Below, piece after piece: positions 7,149-14,085 of a stretch of 14,832 bases of DNA. The notes under the pieces were generated by a model. It did no database searches. It was not told the origin of the DNA and worked only from the letters and a program-made list of their open reading frames with translations. A program made the position numbers and the translations under genes. Positions within the stretch are counted from its first letter, which is position 1. Every line of letters begins with the position of its first letter. Origin of the DNA: CAVOBC01 sp963693635 (GTDB taxonomy: Bacteria; Pseudomonadota; Gammaproteobacteria; Pseudomonadales; Azotimanducaceae); the NCBI GenBank assembly GCA_963693635.1, contig CAVOBC010000087.1:1-14832 (forward strand), given 5' to 3'.

Positions 7149-8272
7149 ATGCCACGCCGGCGATCCCGCTAAGCTTGTACATCCACTTTCCATATTGCAT
7201 CCGCAAATGTCCGTACTGCGATTTCAATTCGCACGAAACCGGGTCCATTCCGGAAGACGCCTATGGGGACGCGCTCCTCCGGGACATCGCGGCACAAAGC
7301 GAGAAAACCGGCCGCCGGTCACTCACATCGATCTTCATTGGGGGTGGCACACCCAGTCTCATCAGCCCCGAGACGATCGCGCGTGTTCTCGCGGCGGTGG
7401 CCGACCGTTTCGACCTGACTGACAGCTGCGAGATAACGCTCGAGGCCAACCCCGGGGCAGCGGACACCGCTCGTTTCGCCGGATTCAGATCTGCTGGCGT
7501 CAATCGCCTGTCTGTGGGGGTGCAGTCATTTGATGACCACGCACTGGCGGCGCTCGGCCGGGTCCATGACGGCCGGGCAGCGCTCACCGCCATCGACAGC
7601 GCTTTCGCCGCCGGCTTCGACAACCTGAACGTGGACCTCATGCATGGCTTGCCCGAGCAGACGCCAGCCGGCGCTGAACGCGACGTCCAGACTGCGATCG
7701 ACCTCGGCGTGCCCCACATCTCGTGGTACGAACTCACGATCGAGCCCAATACAGTCTTCCATTCCAGCCCGCCCACGTTACCCCAGGATCACGATCTGGC
7801 GGATATCGCAGACGCCGGGTCGACAGCGCTCGCGCGAGGCGGCTACGGCCAGTACGAGGTGTCTGCGTTCACACAGGAACGCCCGTCCGCTCACAATCTG
7901 AATTACTGGACGTTCGGCGACTATCTAGGCATCGGTGCCGGCGCGCATGGCAAGCTGACGGATCCCGAAGCGATGACAATCTACCGCAGCAACAAGACGC
8001 GGATGCCCGGTGATTACATTAATCGCGACTTCCAACTCGACACCGCAACCGCCGTGCCTGGGGACGAGGTGCTGCTCGAATTCCTGATGAACGTGCTGCG
8101 GCTCAAGGACGGCGTGCCGATGGGCTTATTCCACGCGCGCACGGGGCGAACCCAGGCCGAACTTGACGGTTTTGTTGACCGGGCCATCGCCCGCGGACTG
8201 ATGGGCGCCGGCGAACGGCTGCGCGCGAACGCGGCGGGATATCGCTTCCTGAACGAATTACTGCTCTCCTAG
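7145..8272 (+). CDS. hemW: Radical SAM haem chaperone HemW
   Basis: 375-residue radical SAM protein. The iron-sulphur motif CX3CX2C is at C18, C22 and C25, inside PYCIRKCPYCDFNSH, which is the HemW form. SAM-binding GGGTPS is at 66-71, with LEANPG, RLSVGVQSF, ALGRVHDG, DLMHGLPEQT and SWYELTIEPNT further on. HemW was formerly annotated as oxygen-independent coproporphyrinogen III oxidase, but it lacks the fourth nearby cysteine of HemN (F27 stands there) and binds and delivers haem instead. The gene overlaps rdgB by 4 bp and is the last of this plus-strand run. It converges with trmB across a hairpin-rich spacer that probably terminates it. Confidence 0.95.
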   Translation: MNATPAIPLSLYIHFPYCIRKCPYCDFNSHETGSIPEDAYGDALLRDIAAQSEKTGRRSLTSIFIGGGTPSLISPETIARVLAAVADRFDLTDSCEITLEANPGAADTARFAGFRSAGVNRLSVGVQSFDDHALAALGRVHDGRAALTAIDSAFAAGFDNLNVDLMHGLPEQTPAGAERDVQTAIDLGVPHISWYELTIEPNTVFHSSPPTLPQDHDLADIADAGSTALARGGYGQYEVSAFTQERPSAHNLNYWTFGDYLGIGAGAHGKLTDPEAMTIYRSNKTRMPGDYINRDFQLDTATAVPGDEVLLEFLMNVLRLKDGVPMGLFHARTGRTQAELDGFVDRAIARGLMGAGERLRANAAGYRFLNELLLS

Positions 8273-8336
8273 CAGCAATTCACGGTGCCGGATTGCCGCG
8301 CTGTCGCGCAGGGAACACCGCAGCATGTTGCTTTAG

Positions 8337-8470
8337 TCGGGTGCTGAAAAAGTGCTTTCCTGCACTTTTTCAGAGTCGCGGGCCTCAGCCCGCTCGCGAC
8401 AAATCAACGACTTACGTCGTCAATTTGCGGCCGATACATCCATGTATCGATCTAGCAGGCTGCTTTTTCC
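8337..8470. repeat. Multi-hairpin intergenic element between hemW and trmB
   Basis: In 134 bp there are four strong inverted repeats and one weak one. They are 8344-8373 (12-bp stem), 8375-8400 (GC-rich, about 9 bp), 8401-8426 (AAAT and ACGAC paired with GTCGT and ATTT, with a 2x2 internal loop), 8432-8449 (CGATACAT/ATGTATCG) and 8454-8468 (AGCA/TGCT then T-tract). GAAAAAG near the left end and CTTTTTC near the right end are complementary. No coding capacity. This resembles a REP- or MITE-like dispersed repeat, and the remaining spacer (8273-8561) holds nothing else I recognise as a gene. Confidence 0.6.
8344..8373. terminator. Probable bidirectional terminator between hemW and trmB
   Basis: Perfect 12-bp inverted repeat: CTGAAAAAGTGC, loop TTTCCT, GCACTTTTTCAG. 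An A-tract, a short GC stem and a T-tract read the same way from both strands, as in bidirectional intrinsic terminators. It is 72 bp after the hemW stop and lies in a convergent spacer. Confidence 0.65.
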
Positions 8471-8561
8471 ATGAAAGGGTCTGGAAAGGCGTGCGTCTGA
8501 AGAACTTTGGGATGACGGGAATCGACCGATATCCTTGACACATCAACGGCTTACGCGATTT

Positions 8562-9350
8562 TCAGTCATCTCGACAATCGCCGGTGCGTCGGAAGGCAAG
8601 ATCCGTGATCGTGTGCCCGAGTCGCTCGCCACGGGACTGGTACTTGGTGGTGACCCGTGGCGGCGATTCAACCGGCGCAAAGTGGGGCACCTGCGCCAGC
8701 GTTTCGGCCATCGCTTCGGCATACGGCAACCAATCGGTCGCCAGATGCAGGAGACCGCCCGCCGTTAACTTGCGAGCGATCAGCGCCACGGTCTGCGCGT
8801 TGATCAACCGACGTTTGTGGTGCTTTTTCTTGGGCCAGGGGTCCGGGAAAAACACCTGTACACCGGCCAGGACGCCATCGGCGACGCCTTCGCGCAGCAC
8901 CTGCACCGCGTCGCCGCGCACCACCTTTAAGTTAACGAGGCCAAGTTGCTCCGCGCAGTGCATCACGCGACCGATGCCGGGGCGATGCACCTCAACACCA
9001 ATGAAATCCACCGTTGGTTCACTTTCAGCCTGGGCCGCCAACGCGTCGCCCATGCCAAAACCGATGTCAACGAAGAGGGGTCGATGCGGCGCAAACGCGG
9101 CTGCTTGCAGCAGATCAGGGACCGGTCGGTCACCATCGAGCGTGTCAATCAAGCCGTATCGGGGCCAAAGATCGGTGAAGGCTCGACGTTGCGCCGGGGT
9201 AAAGCGCCCGTCACGGATGACGTAGCTGTTGTTGGCGCGATTGTCGGAGGAAGGGTCGGCGCGATTATCGGGCTGATTGGCGGTCTGCTTGTCGAAAAGC
9301 AGCTCGGCACGATCAGCGTTTGCGCGATCCGCCTCCCGGGGTTGCGGCAT
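8562..9350 (-). CDS. trmB: tRNA (guanine-N7-)-methyltransferase
   Basis: 262-residue SAM-dependent enzyme that forms 7-methylguanosine at position 46 in the tRNA variable loop. The SAM-binding VDIGFGMGD is at 94-102, GVEVHRPGIG at 118-127, and the family signature FFPDPWPKKKHHKRRLI at 167-183. C-terminal TKYQSRGERLGH is at 235-246. The first 40 residues are Asp/Asn/Arg-rich and not conserved, slightly longer than in E. coli; the core begins near SYVIRDGRFT. The start lies 35 bp after the rpoH stop, with no terminator between, so trmB is probably read with rpoH. The 3' end meets the repeat-like sequence at 8542-8555. Confidence 0.95.
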   Translation of the reverse strand: MPQPREADRANADRAELLFDKQTANQPDNRADPSSDNRANNSYVIRDGRFTPAQRRAFTDLWPRYGLIDTLDGDRPVPDLLQAAAFAPHRPLFVDIGFGMGDALAAQAESEPTVDFIGVEVHRPGIGRVMHCAEQLGLVNLKVVRGDAVQVLREGVADGVLAGVQVFFPDPWPKKKHHKRRLINAQTVALIARKLTAGGLLHLATDWLPYAEAMAETLAQVPHFAPVESPPRVTTKYQSRGERLGHTITDLAFRRTGDCRDD

Positions 9351-9385
9351 CTCTGCCGCCGAATCCGGTGCATCGCCTGATTCGT

Positions 9386-10204
9386 TCAGACGTCGGGCCC
9401 CAGCGACAAACGCAGCTTCTTGAGCGCACTCTTCTCAAGTTGCCGCACCCGCTCGGCGGAGATGCCATATTGACCGGCGAGTTCGTGCAGCGTCGATTTG
9501 TTTTCAAGCAGGAAGCGCTGGCGGATGATGTCCTGCGAGCGCTCATCCAGGGCCAGAACACCTTTTTGCAAATCTGCTTGTTGCCGGTCACGGCTGTCGC
9601 GGTGCTCGATCAAGGCCGCCGGATCACACGGGTCGGGCAAATAACCCGATGGTGCGAGCGTCGCGCCATCATCGTCCGGGCCGTCAAATGCCTCATCCTG
9701 CGCGGCGAGACGATTCTCCATCAGCGCGACAACCTGGGCATCTACGCCCAGATCAGCCGCCATCTGATCCCGCTCCTGCATGTTCATCCAACCGAGGCGC
9801 TTTTTTGAGCTGCGCAGGTTAAAGAACAGCTTTCTCTGGCTCTTGGTGGTCGCGACCTTAACGATGCGCCAGTTGCGCAGGATGAACTCGTGCATTTCGG
9901 CACGGATCCAGTGCACAGCAAAGGAGATCAGGCGCACGCCGTACTCTGGATCGAAGCGCCGCACAGCCTTCATCAATCCGACGTTGCCTTCCTGAATCAG
10001 GTCGGCTTCCGCAAGCCCGTATCCAGAATATGATCGCGCAATAAAAACAACGTACCTGAGGTGTGCAAGCACTAACTCACGTGCCGCGCTGAGATCGTCC
10101 TCAAAGTACAGACGGCGGCCCAATTCCTGCTCGGCGCTGGCGGTGAGCGGCGGAATGGCGCTGACGGTCTGGATATAGGCTTCGAGATTCGCGCCCGGCG
10201 ACAT
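9386..10204 (-). CDS. rpoH: Heat-shock sigma factor RpoH (sigma-32)
   Basis: 272 residues from the first well-placed ATG. RpoH directs RNA polymerase to heat-shock promoters. Region 2.1-2.4 spans about 44-118 with DLIQEGNVGLMKAVRRF and FAVHWIRAEMHEFILRNWRIVKVATT. The RpoH box QRKLFFNLR, diagnostic for sigma-32, is at 123-131. Region 4 has ALDERSQDIIRQRF and the helix-turn-helix GISAERVRQLEKSALKKL. Start choice is uncertain. Homologues begin about 11 residues before this ATG, at a position where the sequence reads ATC (10235-10237), and that codon has AGGAG 6 bases upstream; the ATG at 10204 has no Shine-Dalgarno. The frame is also open to 10309. It follows ftsX by about 300 bp, the conserved ftsYEX-rpoH order. 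Confidence 0.95.
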   Translation of the reverse strand: MSPGANLEAYIQTVSAIPPLTASAEQELGRRLYFEDDLSAARELVLAHLRYVVFIARSYSGYGLAEADLIQEGNVGLMKAVRRFDPEYGVRLISFAVHWIRAEMHEFILRNWRIVKVATTKSQRKLFFNLRSSKKRLGWMNMQERDQMAADLGVDAQVVALMENRLAAQDEAFDGPDDDGATLAPSGYLPDPCDPAALIEHRDSRDRQQADLQKGVLALDERSQDIIRQRFLLENKSTLHELAGQYGISAERVRQLEKSALKKLRLSLGPDV

Positions 10205-10258
10205 GACGTCGATCGGTATGGTTAGTGCCTTTGAGATGAAGCTCTCCTGAGCAATGTT

Positions 10259-10304
10259 GCCCCAATTAGCGGGGCGCGAATGGTACCACCACAAGTGCAC
10301 CCCG
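10259..10304 (-). promoter_or_regulatory. rpoH leader with two exclusive stems
   Basis: On the minus strand, CGGGGTGC (10304-10297) can pair with GCGCCCCG (10277-10270) in 8 bp with one G-U. Alternatively GCCCC (10275-10271) pairs with GGGGC (10263-10259). Both use the same central segment, so only one can form at a time. The AGGAG ribosome site follows 10 bases downstream. Confidence 0.4.
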
Positions 10305-10432
10305 GTCATCTCTACTTGGAGTTTACAACTCTACTCGGCGTTAACAACGTGGTTTCACCACAACTTTAGCAGGCAAATTCGAGTTTTGCGTCAAACCGAC
10401 TCCCAGGAATTGGTTAGTCGCGCCGATACTAT

Positions 10433-10478
10433 CTTGGCTCGCAGTACGAACGTGCCTTGGCTCGCAATGCGAACGTGC
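10433..10478. repeat. 23-bp tandem repeat upstream of rpoH
   Basis: Two adjacent 23-bp copies (10433-10455 and 10456-10478) match at 21 of 23 positions. Each begins CTTGGCTCGCA and ends CGAACGTGC. The second copy contains a perfect 11-bp dyad TCGCA-A-TGCGA (10462-10472). It lies between the ftsX stop and the rpoH promoter-like hexamers. Confidence 0.85.
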
Positions 10479-10515
10479 TCTCCAACCGAGACCTGCGTGT
10501 CGGTCGAGCAGGACG

Positions 10516-11466
10516 CTATTGGGGCTGAATGTCGTCCAGGTGCCGGCTGACCGCGAGCCAGGCCCCACCGATGCCAAAAATCGAACCAATCAGCATCAGG
10601 AGGAGGCCACCCGAAAGGCCAAGGCCATGGACGTCGAACTGGCTGCCATAGGATCCAAGCAAACGCTGCACCGGCCCCGAGAGAACCGCGAGGCAAGCCG
10701 TCAAGAGGATGATCGCAAGGACCGCGCCGCCAAGTCCGTACCAGAGGCCGAGATACAGAAAGGGGCGACGCACAAAGCCATCCGTTGCACCGACCAGCTT
10801 GATGACCTCGATTTCACTGCGCCGGCTCTCGATCGAGAGGCGAATGGTGTTGCCGATAATGAGCAGGACCCCCAGTCCCAAAAACGACCCGAGCGCCCAT
10901 ACCGCGCGTTGCGCAAGGGTGAGCAACGCCGACAGACGTTCGATCCATGCGAGGTCAACGACAACGTCATCAACGTCATCCGAGCCCTCAATGCGGATGG
11001 CAAGCATGCGAATCTCGCCCGGCGCGACCTCACTCGGCGTCACCGTGACCACCGCCGGTAGCGGGTTGCGGGCGAGCGAGGTGATGACATCGCCAAAGCC
11101 CGATCGACGCTGAAATTCGGCGAGCGCGCTCGCCCGCGAGATGTACTCTGCGCCATCGACGCCCTCCCAGCCCTTGACCCGACTCGCAAATCTCTGGGCG
11201 GCGGTGTCACCACTTGCGAGATCGAAGTAGACCGTGAGACGGGGTTTGCCGTCCCAGCCACCGGTGAGCGTCGTCGCGTTCTTGAGCAGGACGTAGCCGA
11301 GCGCCGGCAGGACGAGGGCAATGCCGATGACGAGCCAGGTCAGGGCACTTGAGACGCCATTACGCAGCAGGCCGGCAAGGCTTTCCCAGGCGACACGACG
11401 ATGGTGCGCCAGCCACGCGGTCAGACGCGGCGGAGCGGCGACCGTGACACTAGGACGCGTCGCCAC
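10516..11466 (-). CDS. ftsX: Cell division ABC transporter permease FtsX
   Basis: 316 residues from a GTG start. FtsX is the membrane partner of FtsE; the complex joins the divisome and transmits ATPase cycles to periplasmic murein hydrolase activators (EnvC in E. coli). Transmembrane segments are at about 42-61, 188-206, 240-262 and 284-305, with a periplasmic domain at about 62-178. The cytoplasmic loop holds the family signature around NTIRLSIESRRSEIEVIKLVG followed by ATDGFVRRPFLYLG. The frame is open to 11553, but that would overlap ftsE by about 100 bp. The GTG at 11466 has AGGAG 5 bases upstream and gives a normal length. It overlaps the end of ftsE by 17 bp, which suggests translational coupling. 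Confidence 0.93.
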   Translation of the reverse strand: MATRPSVTVAAPPRLTAWLAHHRRVAWESLAGLLRNGVSSALTWLVIGIALVLPALGYVLLKNATTLTGGWDGKPRLTVYFDLASGDTAAQRFASRVKGWEGVDGAEYISRASALAEFQRRSGFGDVITSLARNPLPAVVTVTPSEVAPGEIRMLAIRIEGSDDVDDVVVDLAWIERLSALLTLAQRAVWALGSFLGLGVLLIIGNTIRLSIESRRSEIEVIKLVGATDGFVRRPFLYLGLWYGLGGAVLAIILLTACLAVLSGPVQRLLGSYGSQFDVHGLGLSGGLLLMLIGSIFGIGGAWLAVSRHLDDIQPQ

Positions 11467-12199
11467 CTTCGCTCCTCGTGGGCCCCGGCACCTCACCCCT
11501 TTGATCAACCCGCACGTGATCGGTCGAACCACCTGCGACACCCACGCCTTCAATCAGGCGACCATCGCGGAGCTGCAGCACTCGCTTGGCCATCGCGTCC
11601 ACCAGTGCCAAATCATGTGTGGCGATCAGGACGGTGACGCCTACCTGGTTGAATTCGCTGAAGAGATTCATGATCTCTCTCGAAAGGTCAGGGTCGAGAT
11701 TGCCCGTGGGCTCGTCAGCGAGAAGCAACGGCGGCTTGTTAACGACCGCGCGGGCGATGCCTACCCGCTGCTGCTCACCGCCCGAGAGTGCCATCGGGAG
11801 CTGCTGCTCCTTGCCCGCCAGCCCAACCTTCGAGAGGGCTGCGCGTACGCGCCGGCCAACTTCACGGGGCTGATAGCCGGAGATCGTCAACGGCAGGGCA
11901 ACATTGTCGAAGACTGATCGATCAAAGAGCAGTTGATGGTTCTGGAAGACGACGCCAATCTTGCGCCGGAGCGCAGGGACCTGGCCGCGGAGCGTCCGAT
12001 TGAGATTAATGCCATCGACAAATACCTGACCCTGACTCGCGCGCTCCATCAGGATAATCAGCTTCAGGAGCGTGCTCTTGCCCGCACCGGAGCGCCCGGT
12101 CAGGAACGCCATCTCGGCGTTCGCCAACTCAAAGTCCACCTCTCTCAATGCGTCTCGACCACCGGCATATCGCTTGCTCACATGGTCGAAACGAATCAT
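11450..12199 (-). CDS. ftsE: Cell division ATP-binding protein FtsE
   Basis: 249-residue ABC ATPase, cytoplasmic, partner of FtsX in the divisome. Walker A GRSGAGKST is at 35-43, the Q-loop at Q86, the ABC signature LSGGEQQR at 138-145, Walker B LLLADEPTGNLD at 158-169 and the switch histidine H195 in ATHD. All catalytic motifs are intact. It is about 27 residues longer than E. coli FtsE (222); the extra C-terminal tail (from about 220, Gly/Ser/Asp/Arg-rich) carries the ftsX ribosome site and start. The ATG overlaps the ftsY stop in ATGA, so ftsY and ftsE are coupled. Confidence 0.96.
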   Translation of the reverse strand: MIRFDHVSKRYAGGRDALREVDFELANAEMAFLTGRSGAGKSTLLKLIILMERASQGQVFVDGINLNRTLRGQVPALRRKIGVVFQNHQLLFDRSVFDNVALPLTISGYQPREVGRRVRAALSKVGLAGKEQQLPMALSGGEQQRVGIARAVVNKPPLLLADEPTGNLDPDLSREIMNLFSEFNQVGVTVLIATHDLALVDAMAKRVLQLRDGRLIEGVGVAGGSTDHVRVDQRGEVPGPTRSEGGDAS

Positions 12200-13149
12200 T
12201 CGACCTCCGGGTCCGGCAGAAGGGCATTGACGAACTCCCCGGCGTCGAACGGACGTAAATCATCGATGCCTTCGCCAACACCGACGTAGCGTATCGGCAG
12301 TCCCAACTCACGAGCAATGGCGACGACGATACCGCCTTTGGCGGTCCCGTCGAGTTTGGTCAAAGCGATGCCGGAGACCTGGCAGCTCTCCATGAAAAGA
12401 CGTGCCTGGGACAACGCGTTTTGGCCAGTTCCGGCGTCGATCACAAGCAGCACCTCGTGCGGCGCACTGTCATCGAGCTTGCCAACCACACGATGGATCT
12501 TGGTCAGTTCCTCCATCAGGTTGGCTTTGCTCTGCAAGCGGCCGGCCGTATCGGCAATCAGCACATCGATGTCCCGGCTCTTTGCCGCCGAGAACGCATC
12601 GTAGATGACCGATGCGCTGTCTGCGCCCGTGCCCTGGCTCACGACGGGTACATTGTTGCGATCGCCCCACACCTGGAGTTGCTCGACCGCCGCCGCGCGA
12701 TAAGTGTCACCGGCCGCGAGCAGAACCGATCTGCCCGCCGCACTGAAGTTGCGCGCGAGTTTGCCGGCAGTCGTGGTCTTGCCAGCGCCGTTGACGCCGA
12801 CCATCAAAATGACAAAGGGCGACGCGACGCTCACGTCCAGCGGCGCTTCGCTCGCCTGCAGAATTTGCTGAATGTGCTCACGCAAATGGGCAAAGAGCGC
12901 ACCGGCGTTCGCCAACTCGCGCCGTTTCACGCGTCGTGTCAGATCATCGATAATGATCGTTGTTGCAGTGACGCCGACATCCGCGATCAGGAGTGACGTC
13001 TCAATCTCTTCAAGGACCGACTCATCGATGACTTTCTCACCCAGAACCAGCTTGGCGATCCCATCGGTGAGACTCTCGCGCGTCTTCCTGAGCCCCGCCG
13101 AAATGCGTGAAAAGAAACCGCTCTTCGGTTTCTCGTTATCGTCGGACAC
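12196..13149 (-). CDS. ftsY: Signal recognition particle receptor FtsY
   Basis: 317-residue SRP GTPase that docks Ffh-ribosome complexes at the membrane for co-translational insertion. The NG domain is complete: N-domain helices to about 110, G1 GVNGAGKTTT at 118-127, DTYRAAAVEQL at 148-158, DTAGR at 200-204, TKLDG at 264-268 and GVGE at 290-293. The acidic A domain of enteric FtsY is almost absent; only a short MSDDNEKPKSGFFSR start with an amphipathic basic helix precedes the N domain, as in many non-enteric proteobacteria. The start is GTG at 13149 with AGGGAG just upstream. It is the first gene of ftsYEX and divergent from rsmD. Confidence 0.96.
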   Translation of the reverse strand: MSDDNEKPKSGFFSRISAGLRKTRESLTDGIAKLVLGEKVIDESVLEEIETSLLIADVGVTATTIIIDDLTRRVKRRELANAGALFAHLREHIQQILQASEAPLDVSVASPFVILMVGVNGAGKTTTAGKLARNFSAAGRSVLLAAGDTYRAAAVEQLQVWGDRNNVPVVSQGTGADSASVIYDAFSAAKSRDIDVLIADTAGRLQSKANLMEELTKIHRVVGKLDDSAPHEVLLVIDAGTGQNALSQARLFMESCQVSGIALTKLDGTAKGGIVVAIARELGLPIRYVGVGEGIDDLRPFDAGEFVNALLPDPEVE

Positions 13150-13447
13150 GGTCGCTCCCTTGTCTCATCGCTCGATCTTGAAAATTCGGCGGTGGCATCT
13201 TGCGTAGGCAACGCAGCCCCTCGCGACGCGCGATAGCGTCTCGCCAACCCCTGCCTCGCTCGCGATTACTGCGTCGTCGGGCGCCCGATCCCACGCCCGT
13301 GAGAGCCCGCAGCAGCGGACTGTCCCGAAACCAACAACACCAACACCGACAACTACCGCTCATACTGATACTCACACTCGCCGAGCTATTCCTGATTCGA
13401 CTTCCCCGACAGCGCACCGAACAGTTCAATAAAGGCGCAGGGGCTCG
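13150..13447. promoter_or_regulatory. ftsY-rsmD divergent spacer
   Basis: 298 bp between two divergent starts, so it must hold promoters for both directions, though I see no convincing -35/-10 pair. Short open frames cross it on both strands, but their translations are low-complexity and Arg/Ser-rich with no family similarity, so I do not call genes. It contains two small dyads, TGCGT/ACGCA at 13201-13215 and GACGC/GCGTC at 13225-13240, and a CAACAC-rich stretch near 13332-13352. In Pseudomonas this junction holds M16 peptidase genes; none is present here. Confidence 0.4.
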
Positions 13448-14011
13448 ATGAAGCAGCGCAACCTGCGGATTATCGGAGGAAACTGGCGCGGCCGCAAAGT
13501 CTCTTTTGCAGATCGAGCCGAAATCCGGCCGACACCGAACCGGGTACGCGAAACACTGTTCAACTGGTTGGCTCCGTACATTCGGGGGCGCAGGTGTCTC
13601 GAACCATTTGCTGGCAGCGGCATCCTGTCGATGGAGGCATTGTCCCGCGGCGCGGCCAGCGTAACCGTCCTCGACCGGGATGCGCCGACCCTTCGCCATT
13701 GCCAGGCAGAGTTTGAACGCTTCGCGGACGCCGCCCGGTACCGATGTATCCGCGCGGATGCTTCTCGCTGGCTGGCACGCTGCAACGAGCCCGCGTTTGA
13801 TCTCGTCTTTCTGGATCCGCCGTTTGCGAGCGGCATTTTGCCATCAGTATGCGCGCAACTGGTTGAACGCGAATTATTGACCCCGGACGGACTCCTCTAC
13901 CTCGAGACCTCAAGCGGTCCTGATGTGGACGTCGAGCGTCGCTTTGAAGTCGTCAAAGCGGGTGCGGCGGGCGACGTTCGCTATGGCCTCTGGCGCTTAA
14001 GGGACCTCTAA
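13448..14011 (+). CDS. rsmD: 16S rRNA (guanine(966)-N2)-methyltransferase
   Basis: 187-residue SAM-dependent methyltransferase that modifies G966 of 16S rRNA in the assembled small subunit. Family motifs are RIIGGNWRGR (7-16), RPTPNRVRETLFNWL (27-41), the SAM loop LEPFAGSGIL (51-60; most homologues have D-L before FAGSG, here E-P) and the catalytic FLDPPF (121-126). Full length. AGGGG just before the ATG is the ribosome site. Divergent from ftsY, the standard rsmD/ftsY arrangement, and separated from coaD by an intrinsic terminator. Confidence 0.95.
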   Translation: MKQRNLRIIGGNWRGRKVSFADRAEIRPTPNRVRETLFNWLAPYIRGRRCLEPFAGSGILSMEALSRGAASVTVLDRDAPTLRHCQAEFERFADAARYRCIRADASRWLARCNEPAFDLVFLDPPFASGILPSVCAQLVERELLTPDGLLYLETSSGPDVDVERRFEVVKAGAAGDVRYGLWRLRDL

Positions 14012-14031
14012 TACGCTCGGTGGCAGACGTT

Positions 14032-14062
14032 GGCGGCCCTCATGTATGATGGCCGCCTTTTT
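14032..14062 (+). terminator. Intrinsic terminator after rsmD
   Basis: Perfect 7-bp GC-only stem: GGCGGCC (14032-14038) and GGCCGCC (14051-14057), loop of 12, followed directly by TTTTT (14058-14062). It lies 21 bp after the rsmD stop and 24 bp before the coaD ATG. The loop contains TATGAT (14045-14050), which could be the -10 of a coaD promoter. Confidence 0.85.
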
Positions 14063-14085
14063 GGCTGTCCCAACACAAAAATCTC

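Larger units (their letters stand above)
10205..10515 (-). promoter_or_regulatory. ftsX-rpoH spacer with rpoH promoter and leader
   Basis: This 311-bp stretch has no gene besides the possible rpoH N-terminus. Reading along the minus strand it holds, in order, a weak ACCGA/TCGGT dyad (10485-10504), a 23-bp tandem repeat (10433-10478), a TAGTAT -10-like hexamer (10426-10431), a TTGACG hexamer (10389-10394) with an extended -10-like TGCTAAAGT ending at 10363 (spacing 20, long for sigma-70), a small GTGGT/ACCAC hairpin (10349-10361), two mutually exclusive leader stems (10259-10304), and AGGAG (10244-10248). It very probably contains rpoH's own promoter or promoters, but no single promoter is convincing by eye. 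Confidence 0.5.

Noticed and set aside
7145..8272. Oxygen-independent coproporphyrinogen oxidase (HemN) for the radical SAM gene
   Set aside because: The CX3CX2C motif is followed by D-F rather than the additional cysteine of HemN, and the length and rdgB linkage fit HemW.
8293..8538. Possible 81-codon gene after hemW
   Set aside because: It runs straight through the hairpin cluster and has no recognisable features; its frame is a by-product of the repeats.
13136..13699. 187-codon minus-strand frame across the ftsY-rsmD spacer
   Set aside because: Arg/Ser/Cys-rich, overlaps rsmD, and shows no family similarity.
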